Shown: positions 26,600 to 36,475, counted from the stretch's first letter. The stretch is DNA of 64,000 bases from Desulfamplus magnetovallimortis (GCF_900170035.1 NZ_LT828540.1:446960-510959), one strand, 5' to 3'. Notes: generated by a model from the sequence alone, not told the origin. A program made the numbers and translations.

Positions 26600-26794
26600 A
26601 ATTCTGAACCATGATTAAAGGATTTAAGGATTAACACGATTAAAAATCAAGGTAATCCCTTAATCATGAAAATCTGGTTCAAAAAAACGGGATAAGGCAG
26701 GATTATATATCCTGAACATCTTTTTTATCCTGGTTATCCTGATTCAGACAAATTAAGCAACTGCAAAAAAGCAATAAGATGTCGATTTTGAGAA
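26600..26794. repeat. RepB right part with rearranged left half
   Basis: The right half (GGCAGGATTATATATCCTGAAC ... ATGTCGATTTTGAGA) matches RepB. The left half is replaced by an inverted pair TGAACCATGATTAA / TTAATCATG...TGGTTCA. The end abuts the stop codon of the radical SAM gene at 26796. Confidence 0.7.
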
Positions 26795-26795
26795 T

Positions 26796-28145
26796 CTAAG
26801 AAGATCGTCGGGATTTTGGGAGCAACATATCCCACATAAGCCCCTTATGGCCAAGTTTGTGCAGAAATTTAACACTCCTGTCATAGGAATCCGGCGGAAA
26901 AACACAGTGCCTATGGGGCTTGAATGCCTTTTCCATAGTCTCTTCCAGCCATTTTTTATCCACATCCGGAGAGATATAATATACAGGCGACAGCAAATTT
27001 TCTTGACCGGTCAAAATTCCCTGTTTTACAGCCATGTGTTTCAAGGATGTTCCCGGCAATATTCTAATCCCTATAAACATGAAGGATACTGTATTTTCAA
27101 GTGATATGATGTTTTTGATACCTTCATCGGCAGTTTCAGGTGTCTCGCCAGGAGCTCCGAACATGAAAAAATTGGCTGTGGCAATCCCATTGTCTGCAAA
27201 CAATTGATTGCAGGCCACAATATCCTTGAACAAAAAAGATTTTCCAAGGGCTTTTAAGGTCGTATCCGTGGCTCCATCGGAACCTAATTCCACGCCTCTT
27301 ACTCCGGTACGGATCATAAGATCAATGATAGATTGCTCCAGTATCTCGGGTTTTATATATGCTGTCCAGGGTACGGAAAAGCCCCGTCTCTCCATTTCGT
27401 TCAAAAGATCTATATAATGGCCTTCGCCATCATTAAAAATGGAGTCTGTAAAAAAAATCATACGAGCACCATGTTTTTTCACAAGAATTTCCATGTCGTC
27501 AACAGTATCTTTTTCATCCCTTGGTCTTATTCGACTGCCTTCCAGGGCAGGGTAGGAACAGTAGATACATTTATGTGGACAACCACGTTTGGTCTGGACA
27601 TTTGCAAGGGAGCCATTTTCAAGATAGTATGCCATGATATTGCTGTCATACAAAGCACCCTGTATCTGGCTTGAAGTCATGCTGGATTCGGCAATCAAAA
27701 CAGGTTCAGGAATCTCCTCTCCTTGCTCAAGGCTTCCAACAAGCTTAATCATAAGCTCCTCACCTTCGCCGACAATTCCGTAATCTGCCCCAAGATGCTC
27801 TAAAAGCGTATCAGGCAACAGTGAAAAGGCCGTGCCGCCCAAAATGATTTTCGCATCTGTAACTGCTTTGATTTCTTTTACAATTGATTTGACAACCCCG
27901 ATATATTCCTGCTCATTCATGAGGTTGACATTATCAATATTTCTCATGGAAATCCCTACTGCATCGGGTTTTTCATTTTGAACACACTCCCTTAAACGGG
28001 AAAGGGATTGATCGTTCTGCAAAAAATCATACTGAACCACTTCATACCCGGCATTGACAAGGGCACGGGCAACCATGCTCATACCCAAAGGGTACACAAG
28101 ATAGGGTGATATGGCCACATTGGAATCTACAAGCACTATTTTCAT
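26796..28145 (-). CDS. Cobalamin-type radical SAM enzyme
   Basis: 449 residues: N-terminal cobalamin-binding-type domain (1-135; YPLGMSMVARALVNAGYEV, AVGISMRNID, LGGTAFSLLP, GIVGEGEE) and radical SAM motif C189, C193, C196 (RGCPHKCIYC). FFTDSIFN and GVELGSDGATD match barrel strands. The overall shape is close to B12-dependent methylase/oxidative cyclase proteins. With the next gene (28317) it forms a tandem radical SAM pair between the LpxL-like acyltransferase and the fused ketosynthase. Confidence 0.88.
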   Translation of the reverse strand: MKIVLVDSNVAISPYLVYPLGMSMVARALVNAGYEVVQYDFLQNDQSLSRLRECVQNEKPDAVGISMRNIDNVNLMNEQEYIGVVKSIVKEIKAVTDAKIILGGTAFSLLPDTLLEHLGADYGIVGEGEELMIKLVGSLEQGEEIPEPVLIAESSMTSSQIQGALYDSNIMAYYLENGSLANVQTKRGCPHKCIYCSYPALEGSRIRPRDEKDTVDDMEILVKKHGARMIFFTDSIFNDGEGHYIDLLNEMERRGFSVPWTAYIKPEILEQSIIDLMIRTGVRGVELGSDGATDTTLKALGKSFLFKDIVACNQLFADNGIATANFFMFGAPGETPETADEGIKNIISLENTVSFMFIGIRILPGTSLKHMAVKQGILTGQENLLSPVYYISPDVDKKWLEETMEKAFKPHRHCVFPPDSYDRSVKFLHKLGHKGLMWDMLLPKSRRSS

Positions 28146-28316
28146 AAGTTTTTATTCCACCATCCCAGGATTTCCGGTTTACAGCCCTGCTAAATTATTT
28201 TGGTATTGTCCCAAACCTGCCAATAACTCTCTTGAAATAGTTATCGCTATGGTCAATAGTTATCGTTATGTTAGTTTGATTATCACATCAACGGATTTGG
28301 TACATCACCATGATTT

Positions 28317-29606
28317 TTATGAAGATGCGGCAGAACGCCGTTTTCCCCACTTGCGTTTGTTTCTTGTGTCATAGCGCCTGTGAGTGCCGTCTTTTTTCTC
28401 TTTTTTCAGCACATCCAGAAATAGTTTTGCCATTCTCATCTCTCTTGATGACTCTGCATAAAAGGTCTCCCATGCATAGTCATACATCTTTTCCAATGCT
28501 TCAGGGGTGATCATATGGGGTTGAAAGACAGCTTTATCACAGGTGTATTTACTCCAGTCATTGTGCAATATCCGTTTTTCAGATTGATATTGTTTCCGAA
28601 TATTGCTTCCGGGAAATGGTGTCAGGATAGTAAACTCAGCCATATCAAGGTCAATCTCCAGCAGAAAATCCACAAGCTTCTTGATCTCATCCTCATCATG
28701 TGCCGGAGATTTACCTATCTTGTCGCACCCAAGTATTATGGTTCCTTCCACCAGGATACCATGATCTTTATACCTTTTGATTCTGTCCCTTATATGATCT
28801 GACATATCCACAACAGCCTGATAGACGTACCAAGCTCCGGCTTTTGCCGCAAGGTCAAGAATTTCTGGATCATCTTTAATGGGATGGGAAATCCACTTCT
28901 TTTTCAAAGGAGCCATCTCCCGAAAAAGATCCTTTTCCCACTGATCATCCTGGGCAAGGGAGTTATCCACCATAAAAATGCGGTTATTGGGAATGGATTC
29001 AAGCTCCTCAAGTACCTTGTCTATGGGGCGGGGCCTGAATTGCCGGCCTCCGAGATAAGGTGTGCAGCAGGGAAAACAGTTGAACCGACATCCCCTGGAT
29101 GCATGTACAAGATCCACCATCTGGATTCCACGAAAATTGTAAAGCTCCCTATCAAGGATATCTCTTCTTGCTGTTTTTACAAGATTTATGTCGGGGAAAA
29201 TAGCATGATAATCATAGACTTTCTTAAGTTGACCTTTCCGGAAATCCCCCAAAACTCCTTCCATACGACCTTCAGCCTCTCCGAGAAAAACGCTGTCTCC
29301 ATGTTGCAATGTCTCATCTGCATGAAGCTGGGTTGCAATCCCGCCAAAAATAACCGTTTTTCCCCGTTTTCGGAATTCATCGGCAATTTCCCAGGCCCTG
29401 GGAATCTGACAGGTGAGCATAACCGACATAAATATAATGTCAGCGTCATCATCAAAATCTATATCTGTAACGTGTTCATCTGTAAAACATATTTCAACAT
29501 CATCCGGCAGTGCTGAAGCAAAGACCACTGGCCCGTGAGGGGGAAGATGAAATTCAGGTTGATATTTTAGCTTGGGCCATTTGGCGTAAATGATTCTAAC
29601 TTTCAT
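28317..29606 (-). CDS. Cobalamin-type radical SAM enzyme
   Basis: 429 residues: cobalamin-binding-type N-terminal domain (FIFMSVMLTCQIPRAWEIA-like strand/helix, VIFGGIATQLHADE, VFLGEAEG) and a CX3CX2C at C173, C177, C180 (RGCRFNCFPC) with an extra Cys immediately after. MVDNSLAQDD and FTILTPFPGSNI match radical SAM barrel motifs. It overlaps the fused ketosynthase gene by 11 bases, so translation is coupled. The very basic C-terminus (RNKRKWGKRR) is unusual and could bind an acidic ACP or membrane. Reaction unknown. Confidence 0.87.
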   Translation of the reverse strand: MKVRIIYAKWPKLKYQPEFHLPPHGPVVFASALPDDVEICFTDEHVTDIDFDDDADIIFMSVMLTCQIPRAWEIADEFRKRGKTVIFGGIATQLHADETLQHGDSVFLGEAEGRMEGVLGDFRKGQLKKVYDYHAIFPDINLVKTARRDILDRELYNFRGIQMVDLVHASRGCRFNCFPCCTPYLGGRQFRPRPIDKVLEELESIPNNRIFMVDNSLAQDDQWEKDLFREMAPLKKKWISHPIKDDPEILDLAAKAGAWYVYQAVVDMSDHIRDRIKRYKDHGILVEGTIILGCDKIGKSPAHDEDEIKKLVDFLLEIDLDMAEFTILTPFPGSNIRKQYQSEKRILHNDWSKYTCDKAVFQPHMITPEALEKMYDYAWETFYAESSREMRMAKLFLDVLKKEKKDGTHRRYDTRNKRKWGKRRSAASS

Positions 29607-31341
29607 TTTCGGCTCCGGGGTGTAAGGTTATGAAGGCCGCTTTGATAGAGTCATTATCATGGACAAACAGATATATATGATCATGATGTCCTGTATGGAC
29701 TATATCTTCAGCCTGATTCAAAGCAAAGGAGTAGAGATCGGACTCTGTTGAACTCATGTAAAGAAGTGCCCCACTTATCCCGAAACAGATACCAATTTCT
29801 GCGCAAATACTTGTGGGTAAAGTGTAGATGAATTTATTGGGGCTCCCCATACTCCTGCCGTTTTCAAGGTAATGGTTAAAATAGTGGGTATTGGCATCAA
29901 GTGCGCCGTCACGATCAACAACCAGAATAGCTGTTTTTGAAGGCTCCCATTTTTGTCCTTTTGTTTTTGTAATCAGTTTAAAGGCAGCCAGAAAAAGATT
30001 TTTACCATATGTATCAAATTTTTTGAAATTTTTCACAGATTTAAGGATGCTCTCTTCCACACGGAGACTCTGATATTCTTCCAACATTTTTTCATTTTCA
30101 TGGCTACATATAAATTGGATTTCAGATCTGATTTTTATTGGATATTCTCCATAATCAGCCGTTTTAGCAAGATTTTCATGACACATCCTCCCCCTGGCAA
30201 CTATCAATGCACTGTTTATTCCTCCAAATCCGGCATTTGCCACCAGAGCGTTGCTGGATGGTTTGTTCAATGCCACAGAGTGTACCCATCCCACAGCCTC
30301 TTTATCCAGATTGGATATACCTGTACTTGGAGGAGTTGTACCTGTTTTCATGGCCTGAACAGAAACAGCAAGTTGCAGAAGGCCGGCATTTCCCATGGTA
30401 TGACCAACAGCTCCTTTTATTGAAAAAAGGGGAGATGGGTTTGAAAAAATCTTTTTGTAGGCTTTCAACTCCATGCCATCATTGTATCTGGTTCCGGTAC
30501 CGTGGCCGGCAATGAAATCAATCTCTCCGGGTTGCAAACCAGCATCACGCAAGGCATTTTCAACAGCCCTTGCAAGGCCGGAGCCATCCCTTGACGGCCC
30601 TGTCATGTGGTTGGCGTCACTTGAAGAGGCTGCACCTGCAACATAAAAATGCTCTTCTGAGGGAACATCATCAGCCGTAAGCAAAATAATTCCTGCTGCC
30701 TCCCCTGGGGTGAGACCGCTTCTATCCCTATCAAAGGGTCTGGCTCCCTCTTTATCAATTGCCATCAAAGCTGAAAAACCTGAGAAAACAAATTCACTGA
30801 CGCAATCGGCAGATGCCACAAGTACATCTTTCTCTTTTCCCGACTGGATAAGAAATTTCGCCCTTTCAACAGCCGCTGATGCAGAAGCACAGGCCGCAGA
30901 GACAACATAAGGGGGCTTTTTCAATCCCAATGCATCCCCAAGCCAGGAAGCGGTTTTAAGAAGTGTAGAAGCTCCTGTTCCTGAAGAATCACAATTTAAC
31001 AGAGCCTTTTCCAGTCTATCTATTTCTCCAACTGTGGCGGCAAAAATAAGTCTCGTATCTTCCGGGATAAGTTGAGCATTTCTTGTGATCAGTTTCTCAA
31101 ACATCTGGGCAAGAGATGTTTTGTTATCTGCAGAAGATGTTCCGTCACCCGCAGAAGATCTTCTGTCTCCTGGCGATATGCCAGGTACCAAAGCTGCCAT
31201 TTGAGATCGAAAGGCACTGCAATCAAAACGGTTATTGGGAGCAATGGCACTTTTCCCTTTGACAAGCTCCCTGAAAAAGATTTCAAGGGTGTCTCCCATA
31301 GGGGTCAACAGGTCAATGTGGGATATTCTTGCATATATCAC
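29596..31341 (-). CDS. Ketosynthase fused to ketosynthase-like (chain-length-factor-like) domain
   Basis: 581 residues, about 170 more than a FabF. Residues 1-395 are a ketosynthase with Cys in SAACASASAAVE, His in GHGTGTRYND and GHTMGNAG. Residues about 400-581 form a second domain resembling the short Ketoacyl-synt_2 proteins (compare 23184-23741), with a TSICAEIGICFGISG segment. In this island the same pairing therefore occurs once as two genes and once as a fusion. Around residues 55-77 three short imperfect repeats (SSAGDGT type; DNA about 31115-31190) are inserted. It lies upstream of the radical SAM pair. Confidence 0.85.
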   Translation of the reverse strand: MIYARISHIDLLTPMGDTLEIFFRELVKGKSAIAPNNRFDCSAFRSQMAALVPGISPGDRRSSAGDGTSSADNKTSLAQMFEKLITRNAQLIPEDTRLIFAATVGEIDRLEKALLNCDSSGTGASTLLKTASWLGDALGLKKPPYVVSAACASASAAVERAKFLIQSGKEKDVLVASADCVSEFVFSGFSALMAIDKEGARPFDRDRSGLTPGEAAGIILLTADDVPSEEHFYVAGAASSSDANHMTGPSRDGSGLARAVENALRDAGLQPGEIDFIAGHGTGTRYNDGMELKAYKKIFSNPSPLFSIKGAVGHTMGNAGLLQLAVSVQAMKTGTTPPSTGISNLDKEAVGWVHSVALNKPSSNALVANAGFGGINSALIVARGRMCHENLAKTADYGEYPIKIRSEIQFICSHENEKMLEEYQSLRVEESILKSVKNFKKFDTYGKNLFLAAFKLITKTKGQKWEPSKTAILVVDRDGALDANTHYFNHYLENGRSMGSPNKFIYTLPTSICAEIGICFGISGALLYMSSTESDLYSFALNQAEDIVHTGHHDHIYLFVHDNDSIKAAFITLHPGAENES

Positions 31342-31395
31342 AGCTATTGAAGCCTCCGGCCGAACATTATGAAGGTTCCGGCATCATTTATTTTC

Positions 31396-31539
31396 AAACT
31401 CGCCACTTTGCTATTTACCAAACTCGCCACTTTACAATTTCCCAAACCCACCACTTTACAATTTCCCAAACTCGCCACTTTACAATTTCCCAAACCCGCC
31501 ACTTTACAATTTCCCAAACCCGCCACTTTGCCATTTACC
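31396..31539. repeat. 24-bp minisatellite, six units
   Basis: Six adjoining 24-bp units (AAACTCGCCACTTTACAATT core) with no spacers. The thioesterase stop codon (31504-31506) lies in the fifth unit, so the repeat encodes that protein's last residues and then its 3' trailer. Confidence 0.9.
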
Positions 31540-31983
31540 AAGGATTGTTTCAAGCAAAGGAGGTGGCAGAATATATGGTTCACCGCTTGCAGCGTCTGTA
31601 AACATCTGAACAGTGTATCCTGTTGCCGCAATGATACCATTTTCTTGATAAATGGTATATTCGGTATTCAGGCGTGCCGCTTTGCTCCAGATCAGGGCAG
31701 CCTTGATCCTTATTTTTGCCTCAAGCGGCAGGGGTCGATGGTAATCCACATGCATCTGAACGATGGGGGCACGTAGGTTGTTTTCATAGTAAGCTTTATA
31801 GGTAAGACCAATATGCCCTGCCAAAGCTTCAGCAGCCATCTCAAAAAATCTTGGATAGCGCCCATGCCATACAATGGCCATTGCATCTGTATCACTGAAG
31901 CGAACACGACTTTCCACTGTAATCTCCACAGGGGAAGGATCTCCGGCCACTCTGGGAAAATATGTCTTTTTTCTTCTTGTCAC
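31504..31983 (-). CDS. Hotdog acyl-CoA/ACP thioesterase (YbgC/4HBT type)
   Basis: 159 residues with the 4-hydroxybenzoyl-CoA-thioesterase signature SDTDAMAIVWHGRYPRFFE (catalytic Asp in the TDAMAxVWHG box). It may release or edit chains from ACP; similar thioesterases (ApeK-like) occur in aryl polyene clusters. The start overlaps the dehydratase stop (ATGA). The C-terminal QSGGFGKL is encoded by the 24-bp minisatellite, so the original C-terminus may be lost. Confidence 0.9.
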   Translation of the reverse strand: MTRRKKTYFPRVAGDPSPVEITVESRVRFSDTDAMAIVWHGRYPRFFEMAAEALAGHIGLTYKAYYENNLRAPIVQMHVDYHRPLPLEAKIRIKAALIWSKAARLNTEYTIYQENGIIAATGYTVQMFTDAASGEPYILPPPLLETILGKWQSGGFGKL

Positions 31984-32501
31984 GCTAAATCTCCTTCCAT
32001 ATCAAGGAGTATTGAAATCTTTGCCACTATTTTTTCCTCTTTGCCATGACCGTTATAAAAAATCCCCTTAACCAACGTCCCTTCGGCTTTTTTCCGGCGG
32101 GGCAATGTCGCAACCAAAGTCACCAACTGATTGGGAAAAACCGGTACCATGAACCTGGAGTCCTTTATAGATTGCAGACGCGCATTTTTTCCCGTAATTT
32201 TTTCACACATAAGTTGCAATGTTTGAATCATGACAATACCTGGCAAAACAGGCTGACCTGGAAAATGCCCCTGAAAACCGATGAATTCATCATCAAAAAC
32301 CAGTCGGGCGTAATAGTTTTTTTCGTTTCTCTGAAGAGATTCTTCTTCGTTCTTCTGAAGAGATTCTTCTTCATTCTTCTGAGGAGATTTTTCTTCATTA
32401 TTTTGAAAGCATTTTTCTTTATCCTTATGAAAAAACTTTTCTTTATTCTTCTGAAAAGAATTATCAAGAATAAGACGGATTTGATCACTCAACAGGCTCA
32501 T
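31980..32501 (-). CDS. 3-hydroxyacyl-ACP dehydratase (FabZ/ApeI-like hotdog) with octapeptide repeats
   Basis: 173 residues. The catalytic core (about 63-173) has the dehydratase motif GHFPGQPVLPGIVMIQ with the active His. This would introduce the double bonds of a polyene. Residues 16-62 consist of about six octapeptide repeats rich in Lys, Glu and Asn (QKNEEESL type; DNA 32316-32456) inserted between the first strand (DQIRLILD) and the rest of the fold. It overlaps the thioesterase downstream and the lipoprotein upstream. Confidence 0.87.
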   Translation of the reverse strand: MSLLSDQIRLILDNSFQKNKEKFFHKDKEKCFQNNEEKSPQKNEEESLQKNEEESLQRNEKNYYARLVFDDEFIGFQGHFPGQPVLPGIVMIQTLQLMCEKITGKNARLQSIKDSRFMVPVFPNQLVTLVATLPRRKKAEGTLVKGIFYNGHGKEEKIVAKISILLDMEGDLA

Positions 32502-33243
32502 TTTCTCTATTCATGTATTTTTTTGTGGTTATGGCTAAAGTATAATGGTGCATGTAATGTTTGAAAAAAGTCTCCTGGGGAAAGATTTTTCCTTTTTCAT
32601 CTGTTAAATAGCTGTAATAGTCTGCTGACCATACCTTCTCTCCATCTCTGAAGAAAATTTTAGATATCAGGCGAAGCGGTTCCCCGCTGAAAATGTACTG
32701 GATGACCCCATCTTCTTCTCCCTCCATCTTAAAGCTTACACTTTCCGGTTTCCTATATATTTTCCTTCCTGCCGTGGTGACAGATCTATCAAAATATAGT
32801 CTTTGAATGTCCGTCCGGATGGTTTGAACCGCTTTTTTCAACTCCTTGAATTCAGGGAGAGTGTATGCTTTTTCAATCTCTCCGTTTTTTACCTGTACCT
32901 GAAAAAGCAAAACCCCCATGGGATTGAGAGCAGCCATGGAAAAAGAGTTATCAGACTCATCTATCTTCAATGGCCCCAGTGACACAAAGGATTGCCCCCG
33001 ATAAGAAAAAACCACCGAGTTGATGCACTCGACTTTTGTGGCAATGTCACTGTTGTACTGCTCCAGTTGACGGGAAATGGAGAGATCGGTCATCCCCTCC
33101 GGCAGCTTGAGCTGATGCTCCGGTACAAGCGGTGTGCATGCAGAGATGAGCAAGAGCGCCAAAAGTCTGACCTGCAAAAGTCGCCTGTTTTGAAATAGAC
33201 AAGTTATTGCAGATCTGTTCCTGAAAGAGATAAAATCACGCAT
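32485..33243 (-). CDS. Outer-membrane lipoprotein, DUF3261-like
   Basis: 252 residues from ATG 33243, just after the exporter stop; the open frame to 33285 would overlap it. A signal peptide with lipobox LLISACTPL marks a lipoprotein. The body resembles the DUF3261 lipoproteins found next to MMPL exporters and LolA-like genes in aryl polyene clusters, and it probably helps move the lipid-linked pigment to the outer membrane. Confidence 0.8.
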   Translation of the reverse strand: MRDFISFRNRSAITCLFQNRRLLQVRLLALLLISACTPLVPEHQLKLPEGMTDLSISRQLEQYNSDIATKVECINSVVFSYRGQSFVSLGPLKIDESDNSFSMAALNPMGVLLFQVQVKNGEIEKAYTLPEFKELKKAVQTIRTDIQRLYFDRSVTTAGRKIYRKPESVSFKMEGEEDGVIQYIFSGEPLRLISKIFFRDGEKVWSADYYSYLTDEKGKIFPQETFFKHYMHHYTLAITTKKYMNRENEPVE

Positions 33244-33244
33244 T

Positions 33245-35736
33245 TTAAAGAACCTTTTCCAGAGCCGGAATAGAAAATATAGCACTCAAATAGGCAGAGA
33301 CAATACCGCTTATCATGGTAACTCCAACAACAAACATTGCCGGGTGGGATGCGAAAAGAAGACCCAATGTACCGGCTATTGTGGTAAGCATTGAAAAAGT
33401 TACAGCCTTTATGGCAGGCTCCCGTGCCTCTCCATCCTTGAAACTTGACAAAAAAATACCGTAATCAATACTCAGCCCCAATACGACTATCAGTGTAATT
33501 AAAACCACCACATTGGCCTTGATATTAAAAAGAGATAATACCCCAAATACAACAAGTACAGATGTTGCCACAGGTATCAGGGCAAGCAGTGTTTTTTTGA
33601 CTGTTTTCAAAAAAAGGACCGTGATCATCAAAACCCCGGAAATAGAGAAGATTGAGACCTTTTTCATATCTGCAAAGACCTGCTCTGATATGGTATCTGA
33701 CAGTTCTTCCCTTGAAACCACATATGCGTCAGGATATTCATCAACAACGGAATGGACATGGGAAAGTGCCTCGGAAGAGTCTTCAAAGTACCCCAGAAGC
33801 AGAACGCCCTCTTCTTCGATTTTGAGAAAACGTTCTTTAAAAGGAAGCAACAGTTCCGGCATTTTTTCATCTCCAGTTAAAGCACCGGCATCAAGCATAT
33901 TATAAAACGGCCTGAATGCATCCTTTGAAAATCCATAAACAGCAGCCTTAAAAAAGATTTTTGACTCCATCTCCCTTGCCCGCTCTTCTGTCCAGTATTT
34001 TCTGAACTCATTGAGATTGAGTTTTCTTGTTTCCTGGGAGGGCCATACCAGGGCAAGAGAGGTAAAACTTTTCTCCTTCTGAAAAATTTTTTGACTTAAT
34101 TGTTCATAGGATGTCCATCCGGTCTCAAGATCACTTGCCTTCAGAACAACAACCCCAGGCTGTTTTCCTCCCTCCATACATTTTGAAACCGCTCTTCTGC
34201 CTGCAAAACCTCTTCACTGCTTCCGTCAAAGGAAGCAATATCTGTTGTGAATTGAAGTTTCATGGAAAAGAGAGATGAGATTATCAACACCACAATCCAT
34301 ATGCTGATAACCCAAAAGGAAGAGATGGATGGGAAAAAGGAGGATGGTGATAAAAAATTAAGAGATGCAGGCGTACAGCCATTGCCGTCAACTGTTTTCC
34401 ATAAATGGGGAATTAAAAAAAGATAGATAAGAACACATATTAAAATGCTGATAATGGAAAAAGTTGCCAACTCCCAGTAATCCTGCACAGAAGAAGCGTA
34501 AAATGAAACAAACACGCCTATGGTGGTTATGGATGCCATGAAAATCCGCTTTCCTGTCTGCCTTAAAACATTATAACCGCCAGCTTTAAAAGCAGTGTAT
34601 GCGTGAATTCCGTAATCCACTGATATTCCGGCTATCACCGCAGCAAATCCAAGCATGAAAACAGATAGCTCTTGGTACATAAAGGATGCCACACAGACCG
34701 AAATGGCAATTGCGGCAAAGGGAGAAAGAAAAATAAGCAGAGCTTCAGGGCTTCTGAAAACAAAAAACATCAGTAAAGTAAATGAGATGGTGACCAGGAG
34801 TACTGCAAGGCGGATATCTTTTTTAATGACATCCTCATTGCTTACGGCATGGGCATGGCCGCTGATCATGGTGATATCAAGATCGGAAAAAGTATGGATA
34901 AGGGAAGATATTGCATCCATCATCTCTCTGCTGCCTTTGCTGTCCGTGACAGGAACCGATGTCCTGGCTACAAGTAATGCATGGTTGCCATCAGCATCAA
35001 TGAATCGTCCATTAAAGAGCTTTACACGATACCCCATGGTTCCTGCCATACGGTTGATCTCTTCCAAAAATAAGCTGGACCATCCCAAAGGGTCTGTCCG
35101 CATGCCACCCTTTATAAAACCACTCCCGGGTGTGGTAAGAGCAATATAGATCTGCTTTAACCGAATGTTGATCTCTTCCTCAGAGTTCAATGGATTAGAA
35201 AATTCGTAACGGGATTGGGGAAGCAGCAAGGGCAACATGGATACCAGTTGATGGCGTGCCTTTTCAATATCAACCTGCTCAATGCCATCTACAACTTTAG
35301 TAATAGAGGGGAGTAGAGTAAACTCGTTACCAAAAGTTCGGGATCGCTCCATGAGAAGGAGTTTTCCTCCCGCACCATTTGGGTGAAGAGATTTGCTTTC
35401 TGCATCTTTCGGGTGAAGCGGTTTCTTTCCAGAATCTTTTGAATTTGTCGGTTTCTTTACAGAATCCATCGAATTTGCAAGGTCAAGAGATTTGTCCGCT
35501 GCATCTTTCAGGCGTATGGAAAAAGCGATGGTTCCGGCCATATCACTGTTGCGCAGAAAATCAAGTTGTCTCTGAATAACGGGATTGTCAGGAAGCATTG
35601 CAGTTACATCATTGTTGAACGGAATGGATAGAATGCGAAAAACGGAAAGAAACAAAAGCAGAATAAAAAAAAGGCTTATCTTTTTCCAGTGGGAGCCTGC
35701 AAAGGTGTAGATCAGATCAAAACCGTATGAATTCAT
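33245..35736 (-). CDS. MMPL/RND-family exporter (frameshifted in G4 run)
   Basis: Two frames (35736-34141 and 34177-33245) join when one G is added to the G4 run at 34153-34156, giving 830 residues with twelve predicted membrane helices in the RND layout: one helix, large periplasmic loop, five helices, repeated. Each half has the family motif (GISVDYGIHAY; GLSIDYGIFLS). It most likely flips or exports the lipid-linked product. Residues 88-127, in the first periplasmic loop, are four decapeptide repeats (SKDSGKKPLH type; DNA 35356-35475). LolA-like and DUF3261-like genes flank it, as in aryl polyene clusters. Confidence 0.88.
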
Positions 35737-36380
35737 TTTGCAGTTGTCCAGACCGAGGATTCAATAGGAAGATTTATGCGTATATCTTCAAACCTGATCA
35801 GCGTGTCATCTCCACTTATTTCGGTTATCCGAATCTGCTCCAGATATCTTTTGTCTTCCCTGAAGTCAACGACAACTGCTTCAATGATTCCGGAAGCCGG
35901 ATTTTCCGGTTTAGGCTGGAATCTCAAAGAGAGGGGTGTTTCAGAAAGGGCAACAATATCATAATCGGTTAAAAAATCCGAATATTGTCCGGAAAACCAC
36001 TTTTTTATCTGGGAAACTGCTGTATCCACCATCATGTTGTCATTTAGGGAAATGGTTGTGCTCTTTTTGCTCTCTGCATCCCATTTCACCATCTGTTTTC
36101 CGTCCATGACAAGGGAGTATTCAACAGGCTCTTCAACCTTCCAGGCAAACCTGTCCGGTTTATCCACATGAATGGTTCCCCTGATTTCAAGAGGCATCTC
36201 AAACATGGCCATCTTCTTGACCTGGACAAACCTTGCCGACAGAGTCCGCACAGAATCCATGCGCTGCTCCACATCTTTTATTTCCGACAGGAGATCCAGC
36301 CCACTGCATGGAACGCAATAAAAAAAGATCATGACGAAAACAAAGAGAAGAGAAAAACTCAAACAAAATACTCGATTCAT
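35733..36380 (-). CDS. LolA-like outer-membrane lipoprotein carrier
   Basis: 215 residues from ATG 36380: signal peptide (about 1-25), then the LolA-like open barrel (LSARFVQVKKMAMFEMPLEI; DKPDRFAWKVEEPVEYSLVMD). It probably ferries the hydrophobic product through the periplasm. The first 28 or so codons and the leader are tandemly duplicated (36298-36389 and 36390-36475). In the distal copy the start codon is changed to ATA, which argues for 36380 as the working start. The stop overlaps the exporter start. Confidence 0.88.
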   Translation of the reverse strand: MNRVFCLSFSLLFVFVMIFFYCVPCSGLDLLSEIKDVEQRMDSVRTLSARFVQVKKMAMFEMPLEIRGTIHVDKPDRFAWKVEEPVEYSLVMDGKQMVKWDAESKKSTTISLNDNMMVDTAVSQIKKWFSGQYSDFLTDYDIVALSETPLSLRFQPKPENPASGIIEAVVVDFREDKRYLEQIRITEISGDDTLIRFEDIRINLPIESSVWTTAK

Positions 36381-36475
36381 TTTAAATCCAGCCCACTGCA
36401 TGGAACGCAGTAAAAAAAGATCATGACGAAAACAAAAAGAAGAGAAAAACTTAAACAAAATACTCGATTTATTTT
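36298..36475. repeat. 92-bp tandem duplication of LolA-like 5' end
   Basis: Two copies about 94% alike with a 92-bp period, beginning AGCCCACTGCATGGAACGCA. The inner copy carries the gene start; the outer copy has ATA in place of ATG and lies in the leader. Confidence 0.88.

Noticed and set aside
31329-31601. Plus-strand reading frame full of short peptide repeats
   Set aside because: It is the reverse reading of the 24-bp minisatellite and the thioesterase end; no ribosome site and no family.
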